Counted from the first letter of the stretch, positions 8,755 to 16,123 are shown. The stretch is 36,306 bases of DNA from an uncultured Oscillospiraceae bacterium (GCA_910577415.1 CAJTLK010000003.1:1-36306), one strand, 5' to 3'. Made by a program: numbers and translations. Notes: generated by a model from the letters alone, not told the origin.

Positions 8755-9822
8755 TTATCGGATCGCGTTGGTCGTCTCTTTGTCAAAGAGATGCTTGCGC
8801 TTGATGGTGAACTGTACGTTTTGCCCGTGCTTATAATCGATCCAGCCCTTGAGCTTGGCACAGACCTTCATGCCGGAGACCCCGCCAATGTTGCCGTAGG
8901 CCAGGGTGTTCATGCCCAGGTTTTCGTTGGTGGTGATGGTCACCGGAATACCGGGACCCTCCTCAAAGTTTTCGGGACGGACGCCCAGGACGATCTCCTT
9001 GCCCTGATAGGGGAGAAGAAGCTTCTTTTCCTCGTCGGTGAGAGCGGCGGTAAAGCCCGCGCCCACCAGCTCGTCCCCCGTGACCTTGACGTCGAAGAGG
9101 TTCATGGGAGGCAGACCGATGAAGCTGGCCACGAAGATATTGGCGGGGGAATCATACAGCTCCAGCGGAGTACCTACCTGCTGGACATAGCCCATGGACA
9201 TACACACGATCCGGTCAGCCAGGGTCAGAGCCTCGGTCTGGTCGTGGGTAACATAGAGCATGGTGGCCTGAAGGCGCTTATGGAGCAGCAGGATCTCCCG
9301 GCGGGTGGCGCCCCGGAGCTTGGCGTCCAGGTTGGACAAAGGCTCGTCAAAGAGGAAGACCTTGGGGTTGCGGACAATGGAGCGGCCCATGGCCACCCGC
9401 TGGCGCTGGCCGCCGGAGAGCTGGGCGGGCTTTTTGTTGAGCTGACTGGTCAGGTCCAGAATTTCCGCCGCGGCCAGGACTTTCTTGTGGATGACATTGG
9501 GGTTCTCCTTGCGCAGGGTTAAGGAGAAGGCCATGTTTTCATAGATGGTCATGTGGCCGTAGAGGGCGTAGTTCTGGAACACCATAGCCATGTCCCGGTC
9601 CTTGGCGGGGGACTGGGTGATGTCCTTGCCATCCAGGAAAAGATGGCCCTTGGTGATGTCCTCCAAGCCGGCCACCATCCGCAGAGTGGTGGACTTGCCA
9701 CAGCCGGAGGGGCCGACCAGGACGATCAGCTCACCGTCCTTTACGTCCAGGTTGAAGTCGAAGACGGCCTGGACGTTGTTGTCGTATACTTTGTCGATAT
9801 GTTGCAAACTAAGCTCTGCCAT
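8755..9822 (-). CDS. Carbohydrate ABC transporter ATP-binding protein 1 (MsmX/UgpC/MalK type), 355 aa
   Basis: ATPase subunit for CUT1-type sugar uptake. Walker A is at 37-44 (G-P-S-G-C-G-K-S), Q-loop Gln83, signature L-S-G-G-Q at 135-139, Walker B aspartate/glutamate at 159-160 and switch His193. The C-terminal ~115 residues form the MalK-type regulatory/TOBE domain. AAGGAGG is correctly spaced before the ATG at 9822. It sits 12 nt after the 164-aa membrane gene and 12 nt before the 189-aa membrane gene. It has the same motif numbering as the second ATPase of the operon. Because both are complete, they could form a heterodimer or serve separate membrane assemblies; the sequence cannot decide. 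Confidence 0.95.
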   Translation of the reverse strand: MAELSLQHIDKVYDNNVQAVFDFNLDVKDGELIVLVGPSGCGKSTTLRMVAGLEDITKGHLFLDGKDITQSPAKDRDMAMVFQNYALYGHMTIYENMAFSLTLRKENPNVIHKKVLAAAEILDLTSQLNKKPAQLSGGQRQRVAMGRSIVRNPKVFLFDEPLSNLDAKLRGATRREILLLHKRLQATMLYVTHDQTEALTLADRIVCMSMGYVQQVGTPLELYDSPANIFVASFIGLPPMNLFDVKVTGDELVGAGFTAALTDEEKKLLLPYQGKEIVLGVRPENFEEGPGIPVTITTNENLGMNTLAYGNIGGVSGMKVCAKLKGWIDYKHGQNVQFTIKRKHLFDKETTNAIR

Positions 9823-9834
9823 GTCAACGCCTCC

Positions 9835-10329
9835 TTACACCGATCCCTCGGTGAGGGTTTTCATATGGGCTTCCAGCATGGAGCATTTGATATAGTTGGT
9901 CACGGCGGCGGCAATGAGGCAGACCGCGGAGATGATCAGATAGACCAGCAGGGAGACGTACTGCTTATCCCCCATTACGGTGGTCATGGCGTCGCCGACA
10001 GCGACGATGGCGCCGTGGGCCTTGGCGGGGAGGATGAAGATGCGGATGATCTGCCCGATCCCCAGAGCCACCAGCAGATAGGAATAGTTCTTCTTGTAGT
10101 TCTTCACGCCCTCGGAGGAGAGGAACGTAGCCAGCATGAAGATCAGGTTGTAGACCACCGAGATCCCCATGAGGTAGTTATAATAAAAGGTGCCCACGTT
10201 GGAGCGGTAGATGCTGACAAAATAGAGCACATTAAAAACAATGGCAAGGATGGCAAGGTTCGCCGAGAGAGAATTCTTGATGAACCGCATTCTGTCCCGC
10301 TGGATCAAACGCTCTTCGTTTTCGTTCAT
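9835..10329 (-). CDS. Uncharacterised 4-TM membrane protein of the transporter module, 164 aa
   Basis: No family recognised. A charged N-terminus (M-N-E-N-E-E-R-L-I-Q-R-D-R) precedes four hydrophobic segments at about 22-41, 50-70, 82-101 and 124-146. F-I-K-N at 16-19 and L-Y-F at 35-37 match the equivalent positions of the 189-aa protein, suggesting that the two are distant paralogues. A GAGGAGG ribosome site lies upstream. It is the first gene after an intrinsic terminator-like element (10440-10491), so its expression and that of everything downstream may depend on read-through. It precedes ATPase 1 by 12 nt. A transporter accessory role is inferred only from position. Confidence 0.8.
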   Translation of the reverse strand: MNENEERLIQRDRMRFIKNSLSANLAILAIVFNVLYFVSIYRSNVGTFYYNYLMGISVVYNLIFMLATFLSSEGVKNYKKNYSYLLVALGIGQIIRIFILPAKAHGAIVAVGDAMTTVMGDKQYVSLLVYLIISAVCLIAAAVTNYIKCSMLEAHMKTLTEGSV

Positions 10330-10357
10330 AGTGCTGTCGCCTCCTCAGAAATGTGTA

Positions 10358-10452
10358 CTCCCAGTTTTAGATAAGGATCGATGGCAGACTGATCCTCTCT
10401 CTTTTTTCGTGCGGGTTAAAGTGTCCCATCAATGCTTATCTAAAAATGGGAG
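10358..10452 (-). other. Long-range 18-nt inverted repeat overlapping the terminator
   Basis: The 18-nt arms at 10358-10375 and 10435-10452 (CTCCCAGTTTTAGATAAG against CTTATCTAAAAATGGGAG) pair with a single mismatch across about 60 nt. The loop holds a second 5-bp stem (GGATC at 10375-10379 with GATCC at 10391-10395). The right arm shares bases 10448-10452 with the GC-rich terminator stem (10448-10491) and also covers its U-tract. The two folds are therefore mutually exclusive in that part. It could be an RNA switch, a 3'-end protecting structure or a short MITE-like insertion; no target-site duplication is visible. Confidence 0.55.
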
Positions 10453-10491
10453 GCCCTGTTTGCGCGGGGGAGAGGAACAGGGTGACCTCCC
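10440..10491 (-). terminator. Intrinsic terminator inside the transporter operon
   Basis: Read on the minus strand, GGGAGG (10486-10491) and CCCTGTT (10476-10482) pair with AACAGGG and CCTCCC (10448-10460), with a 3-nt bulge and a 15-nt loop. ATTTTTAG follows directly. This GC-rich stem plus U-tract sits just after the stop of the 197-aa membrane gene (10499). It should reduce transcription of the four-membrane-protein/ATPase module and the catabolic genes relative to the binding protein. Confidence 0.7.
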
Positions 10492-10498
10492 GGGGCGG

Positions 10499-11092
10499 TC
10501 AGACCGCCGACTTTTGGCCGTCACCGGCCAGCAGCGCGGCCTCCTGCTTCATCAGGCTGATCTTCCAGCAGACGTTGGCGATCAGCAGGACCGCTACCAG
10601 GATCACCAAAGCGAAAATGAGATAGTGTACGTCGAACCAGAATGTGGATTCGGTATAGGCGGACTTGAAGATGGTGGAGTGCTCCTTGAGGGCGGCAAAG
10701 TCCACCTGGAGGAACTTGGCCTTGAAATACTCGATCTGGCCGTGAGCCCAGATAGCCCCGCCAATGCCGGCGGCAGCCCAGGCCCCGGAGGCCACATAGT
10801 TGCCGATGTAGTACTTGCGGCGAACATGGGTGTTGGTGATGAAGAGCAGCAGGGCGAGGAGGATCATCCCGATGCCGTACATCAGGAAGCTCTGGTTAAA
10901 GCCCTGCATCTCATAGTAGACGAAAGACCCGGGAACGCTGGTTTGGAACAGGTCGTTGGGGTTCCGCATGGTACTGTACAGGGCGTCGTACAGGTCGGTA
11001 ATGATCCCCAGAGAATAAATGAAGATTGCCGCGCTCACGCCAACGGCGATGAAGCACAAGATCTTTTGCAGGCTCACTTGTTTTTTATACAT
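10499..11092 (-). CDS. Uncharacterised 4-TM membrane protein, first of the transporter module, 197 aa
   Basis: No family recognised. Hydrophobic segments lie at about 11-33, 68-87, 95-117 and 153-176. The loop between TM1 and TM2 (34-67) and the loop between TM3 and TM4 (118-152) are long, polar and probably extracellular. A V-H pair just before TM4 (155-156) recalls the 189-aa protein, which has V-H at 143-144. GGGAGG precedes the ATG. It follows the binding-protein gene after 117 nt containing a 13-bp hairpin and ends just before an intrinsic terminator. It would therefore be transcribed with the permeases and binding protein more strongly than the rest of the module. Confidence 0.8.
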   Translation of the reverse strand: MYKKQVSLQKILCFIAVGVSAAIFIYSLGIITDLYDALYSTMRNPNDLFQTSVPGSFVYYEMQGFNQSFLMYGIGMILLALLLFITNTHVRRKYYIGNYVASGAWAAAGIGGAIWAHGQIEYFKAKFLQVDFAALKEHSTIFKSAYTESTFWFDVHYLIFALVILVAVLLIANVCWKISLMKQEAALLAGDGQKSAV

Positions 11093-11118
11093 GGCGACCT
11101 CCCTGTTCCGCCCCGTCC

Positions 11119-11147
11119 CCCGGCCCGGAGGAGACCTCCGGGCCGGG
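11119..11147 (-). other. Perfect 13-bp GC hairpin after the binding-protein gene
   Basis: CCCGGCCCGGAGG (11119-11131) and its exact complement (11135-11147) enclose a 3-nt loop. On the minus-strand transcript no U-tract follows. Position directly downstream of a solute-binding-protein gene suggests a 3' stabiliser that keeps binding-protein mRNA abundant relative to downstream membrane genes, as in other sugar ABC operons. Confidence 0.6.
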
Positions 11148-11209
11148 TTTTGGAGCGACGTTCGCTGCCTCTATGAGACAGCCTGTACAGTTTTTACGTT
11201 TGGGACAGA

Positions 11210-13363
11210 TTACTTAATGGTCTGGTAGAAGTCCAGGGACCGCTGCCAAGCGTCGTTGACCAGAGTCATCTGAGCGTTGGCGTTAAAGTCCTCGGCCACC
11301 ACCTTGGCGGCGCTGTCGGCGTCAGCGGCGCCGGGGACCAGCTTGGAGGCGGCGGCGTAGCCACCGGTGATGAGCTCCAGCAGAGCGTTGCTCTGGTCCT
11401 TGCTCACGCCCCAGCGCTCATTGCCCAGATCGGTGTAGCTGTTGATCATGTCGTTGTCGGTCTGGGTCAGAGGCAGAATGGTGGGAGTGGAGGTATACCA
11501 CATATTGTCCTCCACCACGCCCAGGATGGGGTGCTTGATGGTGCCGGCGGCGATGGCGTTGGAGATGTAGCCGGCGCCCTCACGGCCAACCTCGGTGGTG
11601 CACTGGAACTCAAAAGCCTGGCTCTTCAGGAAGGACAGGGTGGAGCCCAGATACTGACGGGCATAGTTGGTGTAGTTGCCCTTGGCCAGGGACCACAGCT
11701 CGGCGCGGGCGGCGTCGGAGATCTCAGGCATCTCGGTGCCGTTGAACATGAAGGTCTTGTCGGACTGCCAAGCCTTGGGACCGTAGCTCATGAGGATCTG
11801 GCCCTCGGGAGAGTAGGCGTAGTCGATGAGCTTCAGGCAAGCATACAGCTTATCCTGGTTGTCAGCCACGCCGGCCTTGGAGATGCCCCAGCCGCCGGTC
11901 TTCACGGAGCGCCAGGACTCGGTAAAGCGCATATAGGTGCCGCCGTTGGCGCCATCCTGCCACAGAGCCACGGGAGGCATAGCGGCCATGTACTTCTCGC
12001 CCTCCTGGAGGACGCCGCTCTCATTGTAGATGGTCTGGGTCTGGTTGTAATCGTAGTGCATGAAGCCCAGGTCGTTCTCCAGATAGGTCTGGGTCTTCTC
12101 GTCGGCCTTGTTGACGAAAGCCTCGGAGATCAGGCCCTCCTTGACCATGTCGTTCATCTTCTCCATGGCCTTGTAGGTGTCGGGGTTGGTGCGGGAGTCG
12201 TGGAGCTTGCCGTCGTTGTCCACGTACATCCAGTTGTACCGGGCCTCCAGGCCGCGGACGCCAAACAGGTGGCCGGCGAAGCGGAACACATCCACCCGGC
12301 GCTGGTTGTTGTTGTCCTCGCGGGAGAAGATGCCCTGGACGGAGTCGGTGCCGTTGAGGGTGAAGGCGTTGGAGGTGACGCAGCGGAGCAGGGCCACCAG
12401 CTCATCCACGTCCCAGGCGGCGTTCTGGCCCACGAACAGGTTGGAACGGGTGGTGCCATAGTAGCCGTCATAAGCCTCGTCGATGTACTTGCGGAGCATG
12501 TTGACGGCGGCCACGCCGTCCATGGAGCCGGCCTTGTTCATGTTGTCAACGATGTTGCCGGCCTTGTCATAGTCCTTGGCGATCTTCTTCACAGTGACGC
12601 CGTCGGGCTCGACCACGTCGATCTCGACCTTGCCGGAGGTGGGCATATAGGGCTTGTAAACGGGAGCGGCGGTCTTGCCGGTCTTGTCGGCGGTGAACTC
12701 GCCCTCGCCGTCCAGCAGCTTGACCACCCAGTCGGCGCGCATCAGAGGCATACGCTCGATGTCGTCCACGCCGTCAAAGTAGGGGCTGAGGTAGATGGCG
12801 CCGTTGGAGGTGTCGCCCACGATGGACATGTAGACGATGGGGTTGGCGTCCAGATAAGCCTTGAAGTTGGGCATCATGTCCAGGTACTCGGCGATGTTGA
12901 CGATGGAGCCGGCCACGCCGAACTCGCTGAGCTGCTTGGCGGTACCGGAGACCATGTCCACCTCGTCCAGCTTCTCTTTCCAGTAGTCGAACTCCTTGGA
13001 GTCGGACTGGCCGGTGTAGACACTGGTGAACTTCATGCCCAGAATGTTCTCCAGCTCAGCCCAGGTGGGCTTCAGGTCGCCGGCATTGTAGGTCTTGCCG
13101 TCGGCCAGGGTGATGCCGTCCTTGGCCACGTCGGGATCAAAGGTCAGGCCGGTCTTGGTGTTGTTGTAGCCGGTAGCCATGCGCAGTTCGGTGCCGGGAG
13201 CAAAGGTCAGCTCGGGAGCCGCGCTCTCCACGGGAGCAGTGGACTCAGTGGGAGCCTGGCTGGGAGCAGCGGTGGGCACGTCGACCTTGGGGCCGCCGCA
13301 GCCGGCAAGGATGCCGACCACCATGGCCGAGGCCAGGAGCATGGCAAGGGATTTCTTTCTCAT
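11210..13363 (-). CDS. Extracellular solute-binding lipoprotein of Lpl-type sugar ABC transporter, 717 aa
   Basis: Captures the oligosaccharide outside the membrane and delivers it to the two permeases. The N-terminus is a lipoprotein signal: M-R-K-K-S, hydrophobic core, lipobox L-A-G-C with Cys22. A Thr/Pro/Ser/Ala-rich flexible linker (about 30-55) follows, then a type-1 extracellular binding-protein fold. I set the ATG at 13363 because AAGGAGG lies just upstream; the in-frame ATG at 13384 overlaps that site. At 717 residues it is clearly longer than typical LplA proteins (about 500-560), which suggests a large substrate-binding surface suited to pectic oligomers. It lies downstream of the two permease genes. 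It is separated from the next gene by a stable hairpin, consistent with higher expression of the binding protein. Confidence 0.92.
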   Translation of the reverse strand: MRKKSLAMLLASAMVVGILAGCGGPKVDVPTAAPSQAPTESTAPVESAAPELTFAPGTELRMATGYNNTKTGLTFDPDVAKDGITLADGKTYNAGDLKPTWAELENILGMKFTSVYTGQSDSKEFDYWKEKLDEVDMVSGTAKQLSEFGVAGSIVNIAEYLDMMPNFKAYLDANPIVYMSIVGDTSNGAIYLSPYFDGVDDIERMPLMRADWVVKLLDGEGEFTADKTGKTAAPVYKPYMPTSGKVEIDVVEPDGVTVKKIAKDYDKAGNIVDNMNKAGSMDGVAAVNMLRKYIDEAYDGYYGTTRSNLFVGQNAAWDVDELVALLRCVTSNAFTLNGTDSVQGIFSREDNNNQRRVDVFRFAGHLFGVRGLEARYNWMYVDNDGKLHDSRTNPDTYKAMEKMNDMVKEGLISEAFVNKADEKTQTYLENDLGFMHYDYNQTQTIYNESGVLQEGEKYMAAMPPVALWQDGANGGTYMRFTESWRSVKTGGWGISKAGVADNQDKLYACLKLIDYAYSPEGQILMSYGPKAWQSDKTFMFNGTEMPEISDAARAELWSLAKGNYTNYARQYLGSTLSFLKSQAFEFQCTTEVGREGAGYISNAIAAGTIKHPILGVVEDNMWYTSTPTILPLTQTDNDMINSYTDLGNERWGVSKDQSNALLELITGGYAAASKLVPGAADADSAAKVVAEDFNANAQMTLVNDAWQRSLDFYQTIK

Positions 13364-13413
13364 TTCGATCTTTTCCTCCTTCATAATTTGGGGTTTCGCG
13401 CTTTTACATATCT

Positions 13414-13436
13414 GTTACCGGGCAAGCCCGGATAAC
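13414..13436 (-). other. Short GC hairpin between permease and binding-protein genes
   Basis: GTTACCGGGC and GCCCGGATAAC pair with one bulged A around a 2-nt loop (13414-13436). No U-tract follows in the minus-strand direction. It is probably an intercistronic RNA-processing or stability element upstream of the binding-protein start. Confidence 0.45.
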
Positions 13437-13456
13437 ATTCGGATAGGGATGGGGGC

Positions 13457-14347
13457 TTATTCCTTTACGCCGCCCATGTTGACGCCCTTGGCAAAGTACT
13501 TCTGAATGAAGGGGTAGATGATAAGGATGGGGATGATGGAGCAGACGATGAGAGCATAGATGGCAGAGTCGGTAGCATAGACCTCGTTCCAGCCGGTGAT
13601 GAAGTCCGGGTCCTGGAACTCCTCCAGACGCAGACGGATGAAGACCTGCAAGGGGTGCTCGTTGGAGTTGGAGATCATCTGCCGGGCCCAGAAGTAGCCA
13701 TTCCAGCGGGAGATGGCGAAGAACAGAGCCACGGTGGCGATGGTGGATTTGCTCATGGGGATATAGACCTTGCTGAGCACCTGGAACTCGGTGGCGCCGT
13801 CCACGATGGCGGCCTCCTCGATCTCCGACGGCACGCCCTCAAAGGCGTTTCGGAGCAGAATGATATTCATGGCCGCCATACCCATGGCGATGACCACCAG
13901 CCACTTATCGTCCATAATGCCTATGGCCTCAAAGACCTTGCCGGTGGCAATGTAGTTGAGGTACTGGGGGACAAGGCCGGCGGAGAACCACATGGTGAAG
14001 ACCAGGAAGAAGTTGAAGAACTTCCGGAACAGCAGCCGCTTCTTACTCAGGGCGTAGGCGCCCAGGATAGAGGTCAGCATGGACCAGATGGTGCCGAACA
14101 ACGCCAGGAAAAGGGTGTTGGTGTAGGCGTTCCAGAACATATTGTTGTTGAACATCCGGGCAAAGGCCTCAAACTGGATGTTCTTAGGGAAGAGGACGAT
14201 CTGGCCGTATTCTACGGCGTGGCGGCCACTCAAAGCGGCGGAAACGGCGTAGACAAAGGGATAGAGACAGCACAGGGCGAATACGGTCAGGAACGTGTAG
14301 CTGAGAATTTTGAAGATCAGCTCGGAGATCTCAAGTTTTCTTTTCAT
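13457..14347 (-). CDS. Carbohydrate ABC transporter permease (LplC/YtcP type), 296 aa
   Basis: Membrane subunit of the CUT1-type importer. Six hydrophobic segments are visible. The cytoplasmic coupling helix is the canonical EAA loop, E-E-A-A-I-V-D-G-A at about 177-185, where the ATPase docks. The C-terminus N-M-G-G-V-K-E is typical of the YtcP/LplC family. A GGTGGTGAG ribosome site precedes the ATG. It lies 23 nt downstream of the LplB-type permease gene. The pair with the large lipoprotein downstream is the standard Lpl arrangement for plant cell-wall oligosaccharides. Confidence 0.95.
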   Translation of the reverse strand: MKRKLEISELIFKILSYTFLTVFALCCLYPFVYAVSAALSGRHAVEYGQIVLFPKNIQFEAFARMFNNNMFWNAYTNTLFLALFGTIWSMLTSILGAYALSKKRLLFRKFFNFFLVFTMWFSAGLVPQYLNYIATGKVFEAIGIMDDKWLVVIAMGMAAMNIILLRNAFEGVPSEIEEAAIVDGATEFQVLSKVYIPMSKSTIATVALFFAISRWNGYFWARQMISNSNEHPLQVFIRLRLEEFQDPDFITGWNEVYATDSAIYALIVCSIIPILIIYPFIQKYFAKGVNMGGVKE

Positions 14348-14370
14348 TTTCGCTCACCACCCATCCTTCG

Positions 14371-15426
14371 TTAATACAGCGACGTGTTGGAAGCCTTGCG
14401 GGCGATGGTGTTCGCGCCGATGACCAAGAGCATTCCGATCACGTTGTTCATCATTTCGGCTGCCGCCGCGATGCCGGTGCCGGTGTTGCCCGCCATGCCG
14501 TGGCGGTAGGAGAGGGTGGAGACCACGTCGGCGGTGACGTAGGTGTTGGTATTGTAGAGCAGCAAGACCTTTTCATAGCCCACGTTCAGCAGCGAGCCGA
14601 TCCGGGTAATGAGCATGATGACCACGGTGGAGAGGATACTGGGTAAGACCACATAGCGCATCTGTGCCCACTTGTTGGCGCCGTCGATCTGGGCGGCCTC
14701 ATAGCTGGTGGGGGAGATGGCGATGATGGCGGCAAAGAAGACGATGGAGTCGTAGCCCGCGCCTTCCCAGATGCCGCTGATCTGGTAGATGGTACGGAAG
14801 AAGGTGGGGTTGTTGAGAAGGCCCGCGTTGGCCGTCTCATAGCTCATCACGCCCAGCTTTACCAGAGCCTGGTTGATGATGCCCATGTTGGTGGTCAGAG
14901 CGCCCTGCTTGACCAGCATAACCACCAGGGAGGTCATAACGACGGTGGACATGAACTTGGGCAGGTAAGTCAGCACCTGGTAGACGCTCCGGGCGATGTC
15001 CGACTTGATCTCATTGAAGAACAGGGCCAGAATGATGGGCATGGGGAAGCCGAAGCACAGGCCATAGAAGCTAAGTAGGAAGGTGTTCCGCATGGCCCGC
15101 CAGAAGTCCAGGGACAGGCTGTCTCCGGCGAAGAGCAGACGCTTGAAATAGGAGAAGCCGGAGAAGTACTGGTCGGCCACGGGCTTGACCATGTCGTTGA
15201 CCTTGAAGCAGCCCAGCAGCTCGTACATGGGGAAGTACCGCCAGAACAGGAACACCAGCAGCATGGGGACCAGCATGACATACAGCCGCCAGTCCTTCAG
15301 GATCATCCGCCCCACGTGGAGCCAGTAATGCTTTTCCACATCGTCACGGACGACCTGCTCGGGGTCTACCCGGTAGGCGCCCGTCTCCTGATCGTAAAGA
15401 ATGTAATCCGCCGCTTTTGCTCTCAT
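14371..15426 (-). CDS. Carbohydrate ABC transporter permease (LplB type), about 351 aa
   Basis: Second permease of the importer. The first ~45 residues form a hydrophilic cytosolic tail, followed by six TM segments starting near W-R-L-Y-V-M-L-V-P-M. The EAA loop reads Y-E-A-A-Q-I-D-G-A-N. I prefer the ATG at 15426 because AAAGGAGA ends 8 nt upstream. Two other in-frame starts exist, at 15459 (overlapping the stop of the upstream gene, ATGAATGA) and 15510. The 15459 start would mean translational coupling to the S-component-like gene. It is longer than most LplB proteins because of the cytosolic tail. Confidence is high for family, moderate for the exact start. Confidence 0.92.
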   Translation of the reverse strand: MRAKAADYILYDQETGAYRVDPEQVVRDDVEKHYWLHVGRMILKDWRLYVMLVPMLLVFLFWRYFPMYELLGCFKVNDMVKPVADQYFSGFSYFKRLLFAGDSLSLDFWRAMRNTFLLSFYGLCFGFPMPIILALFFNEIKSDIARSVYQVLTYLPKFMSTVVMTSLVVMLVKQGALTTNMGIINQALVKLGVMSYETANAGLLNNPTFFRTIYQISGIWEGAGYDSIVFFAAIIAISPTSYEAAQIDGANKWAQMRYVVLPSILSTVVIMLITRIGSLLNVGYEKVLLLYNTNTYVTADVVSTLSYRHGMAGNTGTGIAAAAEMMNNVIGMLLVIGANTIARKASNTSLY

Positions 15427-15451
15427 GCCTTTCGTCTCCTTTACCGCTGTG

Positions 15452-16030
15452 TCATTCATTTTCTTCCTGTTCTTCCTGTATGCGAAGAAGGTAGTGTTTC
15501 TGATCCTCATAGATCCCGTCCAGCCGCCGGGCGATCCACACGATCACCAGGGTAAATACGGTGGAGAGGGAATCGGTGGTGAAAAAGCCGGTGGCTCCGC
15601 TCAGGCTGCCGCCCAGGGCCAGAGAGACCGCCGCCCTGCCCAGCTGCATGAGCAGACAGACCGCCAGAGGGAAGAGGAACCAGGAAAAACGTCCGTTGCG
15701 GACAATTTCCTTGCCCTTCTTCAGCAGTATGGGCACCGCCAACAGGGAGAGGAGGTTGCCTGCGGCATAGATGGCGTACTGGTCCAGCCGTCCGCCATAG
15801 TAGAAGGTGAAGAGAAGTCCGGCCAATGCGGCGTGGATGCCGCCCCAATATCCCCAGCGCATGTATACGATGGAGACAATGGCCCCGGTCAGGGATACGG
15901 TGTAGGCTTGATCCCAGAAAGGGCCTACGGTGGACACCTTGACGATGATGAACTCAAAGATGGCAAACATCAAGGCAAAGAGACTCAGGTCGATGGCCCG
16001 GTATTGGGAAAAGGTAAGCTGATTTTTCAT
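15452..16030 (-). CDS. Six-TM membrane protein resembling an ECF S-component, 192 aa
   Basis: First gene of the pectin operon. It has six hydrophobic segments at about 12-32, 42-57, 62-80, 84-102, 118-138 and 150-170, with a charged C-terminal tail rich in Glu (Q-E-E-Q-E-E-N-E). The size, six helices and the M-R-W-G-Y-W-G-G-I-H-A-A-L-A-G motif recall substrate-binding S-components of ECF-type importers, but no family signature is decisive. I set the ATG at 16030 because AAAGGA is correctly spaced. A longer frame to 16150 crosses the divergent promoter region and is rejected. It could be a true S-component lacking an adjacent EcfT, an accessory subunit of the Lpl transporter, or an unrelated small permease. 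Confidence 0.75.
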   Translation of the reverse strand: MKNQLTFSQYRAIDLSLFALMFAIFEFIIVKVSTVGPFWDQAYTVSLTGAIVSIVYMRWGYWGGIHAALAGLLFTFYYGGRLDQYAIYAAGNLLSLLAVPILLKKGKEIVRNGRFSWFLFPLAVCLLMQLGRAAVSLALGGSLSGATGFFTTDSLSTVFTLVIVWIARRLDGIYEDQKHYLLRIQEEQEENE

Positions 16031-16039
16031 GGATAGTCC

Positions 16040-16068
16040 TTTACATCCCAGAAGGGACTTTATATAAT
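16040..16068 (+). promoter_or_regulatory. Sigma-A promoter of the pectinesterase gene
   Basis: TTTACA (16040-16045), 17-nt spacer, TATAAT (16063-16068). Transcription should start near 16075, about 49 nt before the ATG. The -35 box overlaps the ribosome site of the divergent gene. A sequence close to a catabolite-repression (cre) box, TGTAGCCGCAAGCA at 16068-16081, covers the start site, with two mismatches to the consensus as I remember it. Confidence 0.7.
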
Positions 16069-16089
16069 GTAGCCGCAAGCAGAAAACAA
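16061..16089 (-). promoter_or_regulatory. Sigma-A promoter of the long pectin operon
   Basis: On the minus strand: TTGTTT (16084-16089), 17-nt spacer, TATATA (16061-16066). The -10 box shares its bases with the -10 box of the divergent plus-strand promoter, so RNA polymerase cannot occupy both. The leader would be about 25 nt to the ATG at 16030. Confidence 0.55.
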
Positions 16090-16123
16090 TGGCGGCAAAC
16101 CGCTGATAAAGGAGAGGATCAAA

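Noticed and set aside
11531..13435. A 634-codon open frame on the plus strand opposite the binding-protein gene
   Set aside because: It is a low-complexity Gly/Val/His/Ala-rich translation typical of antisense frames in GC-biased DNA. The minus strand carries a clear lipoprotein with ribosome site.
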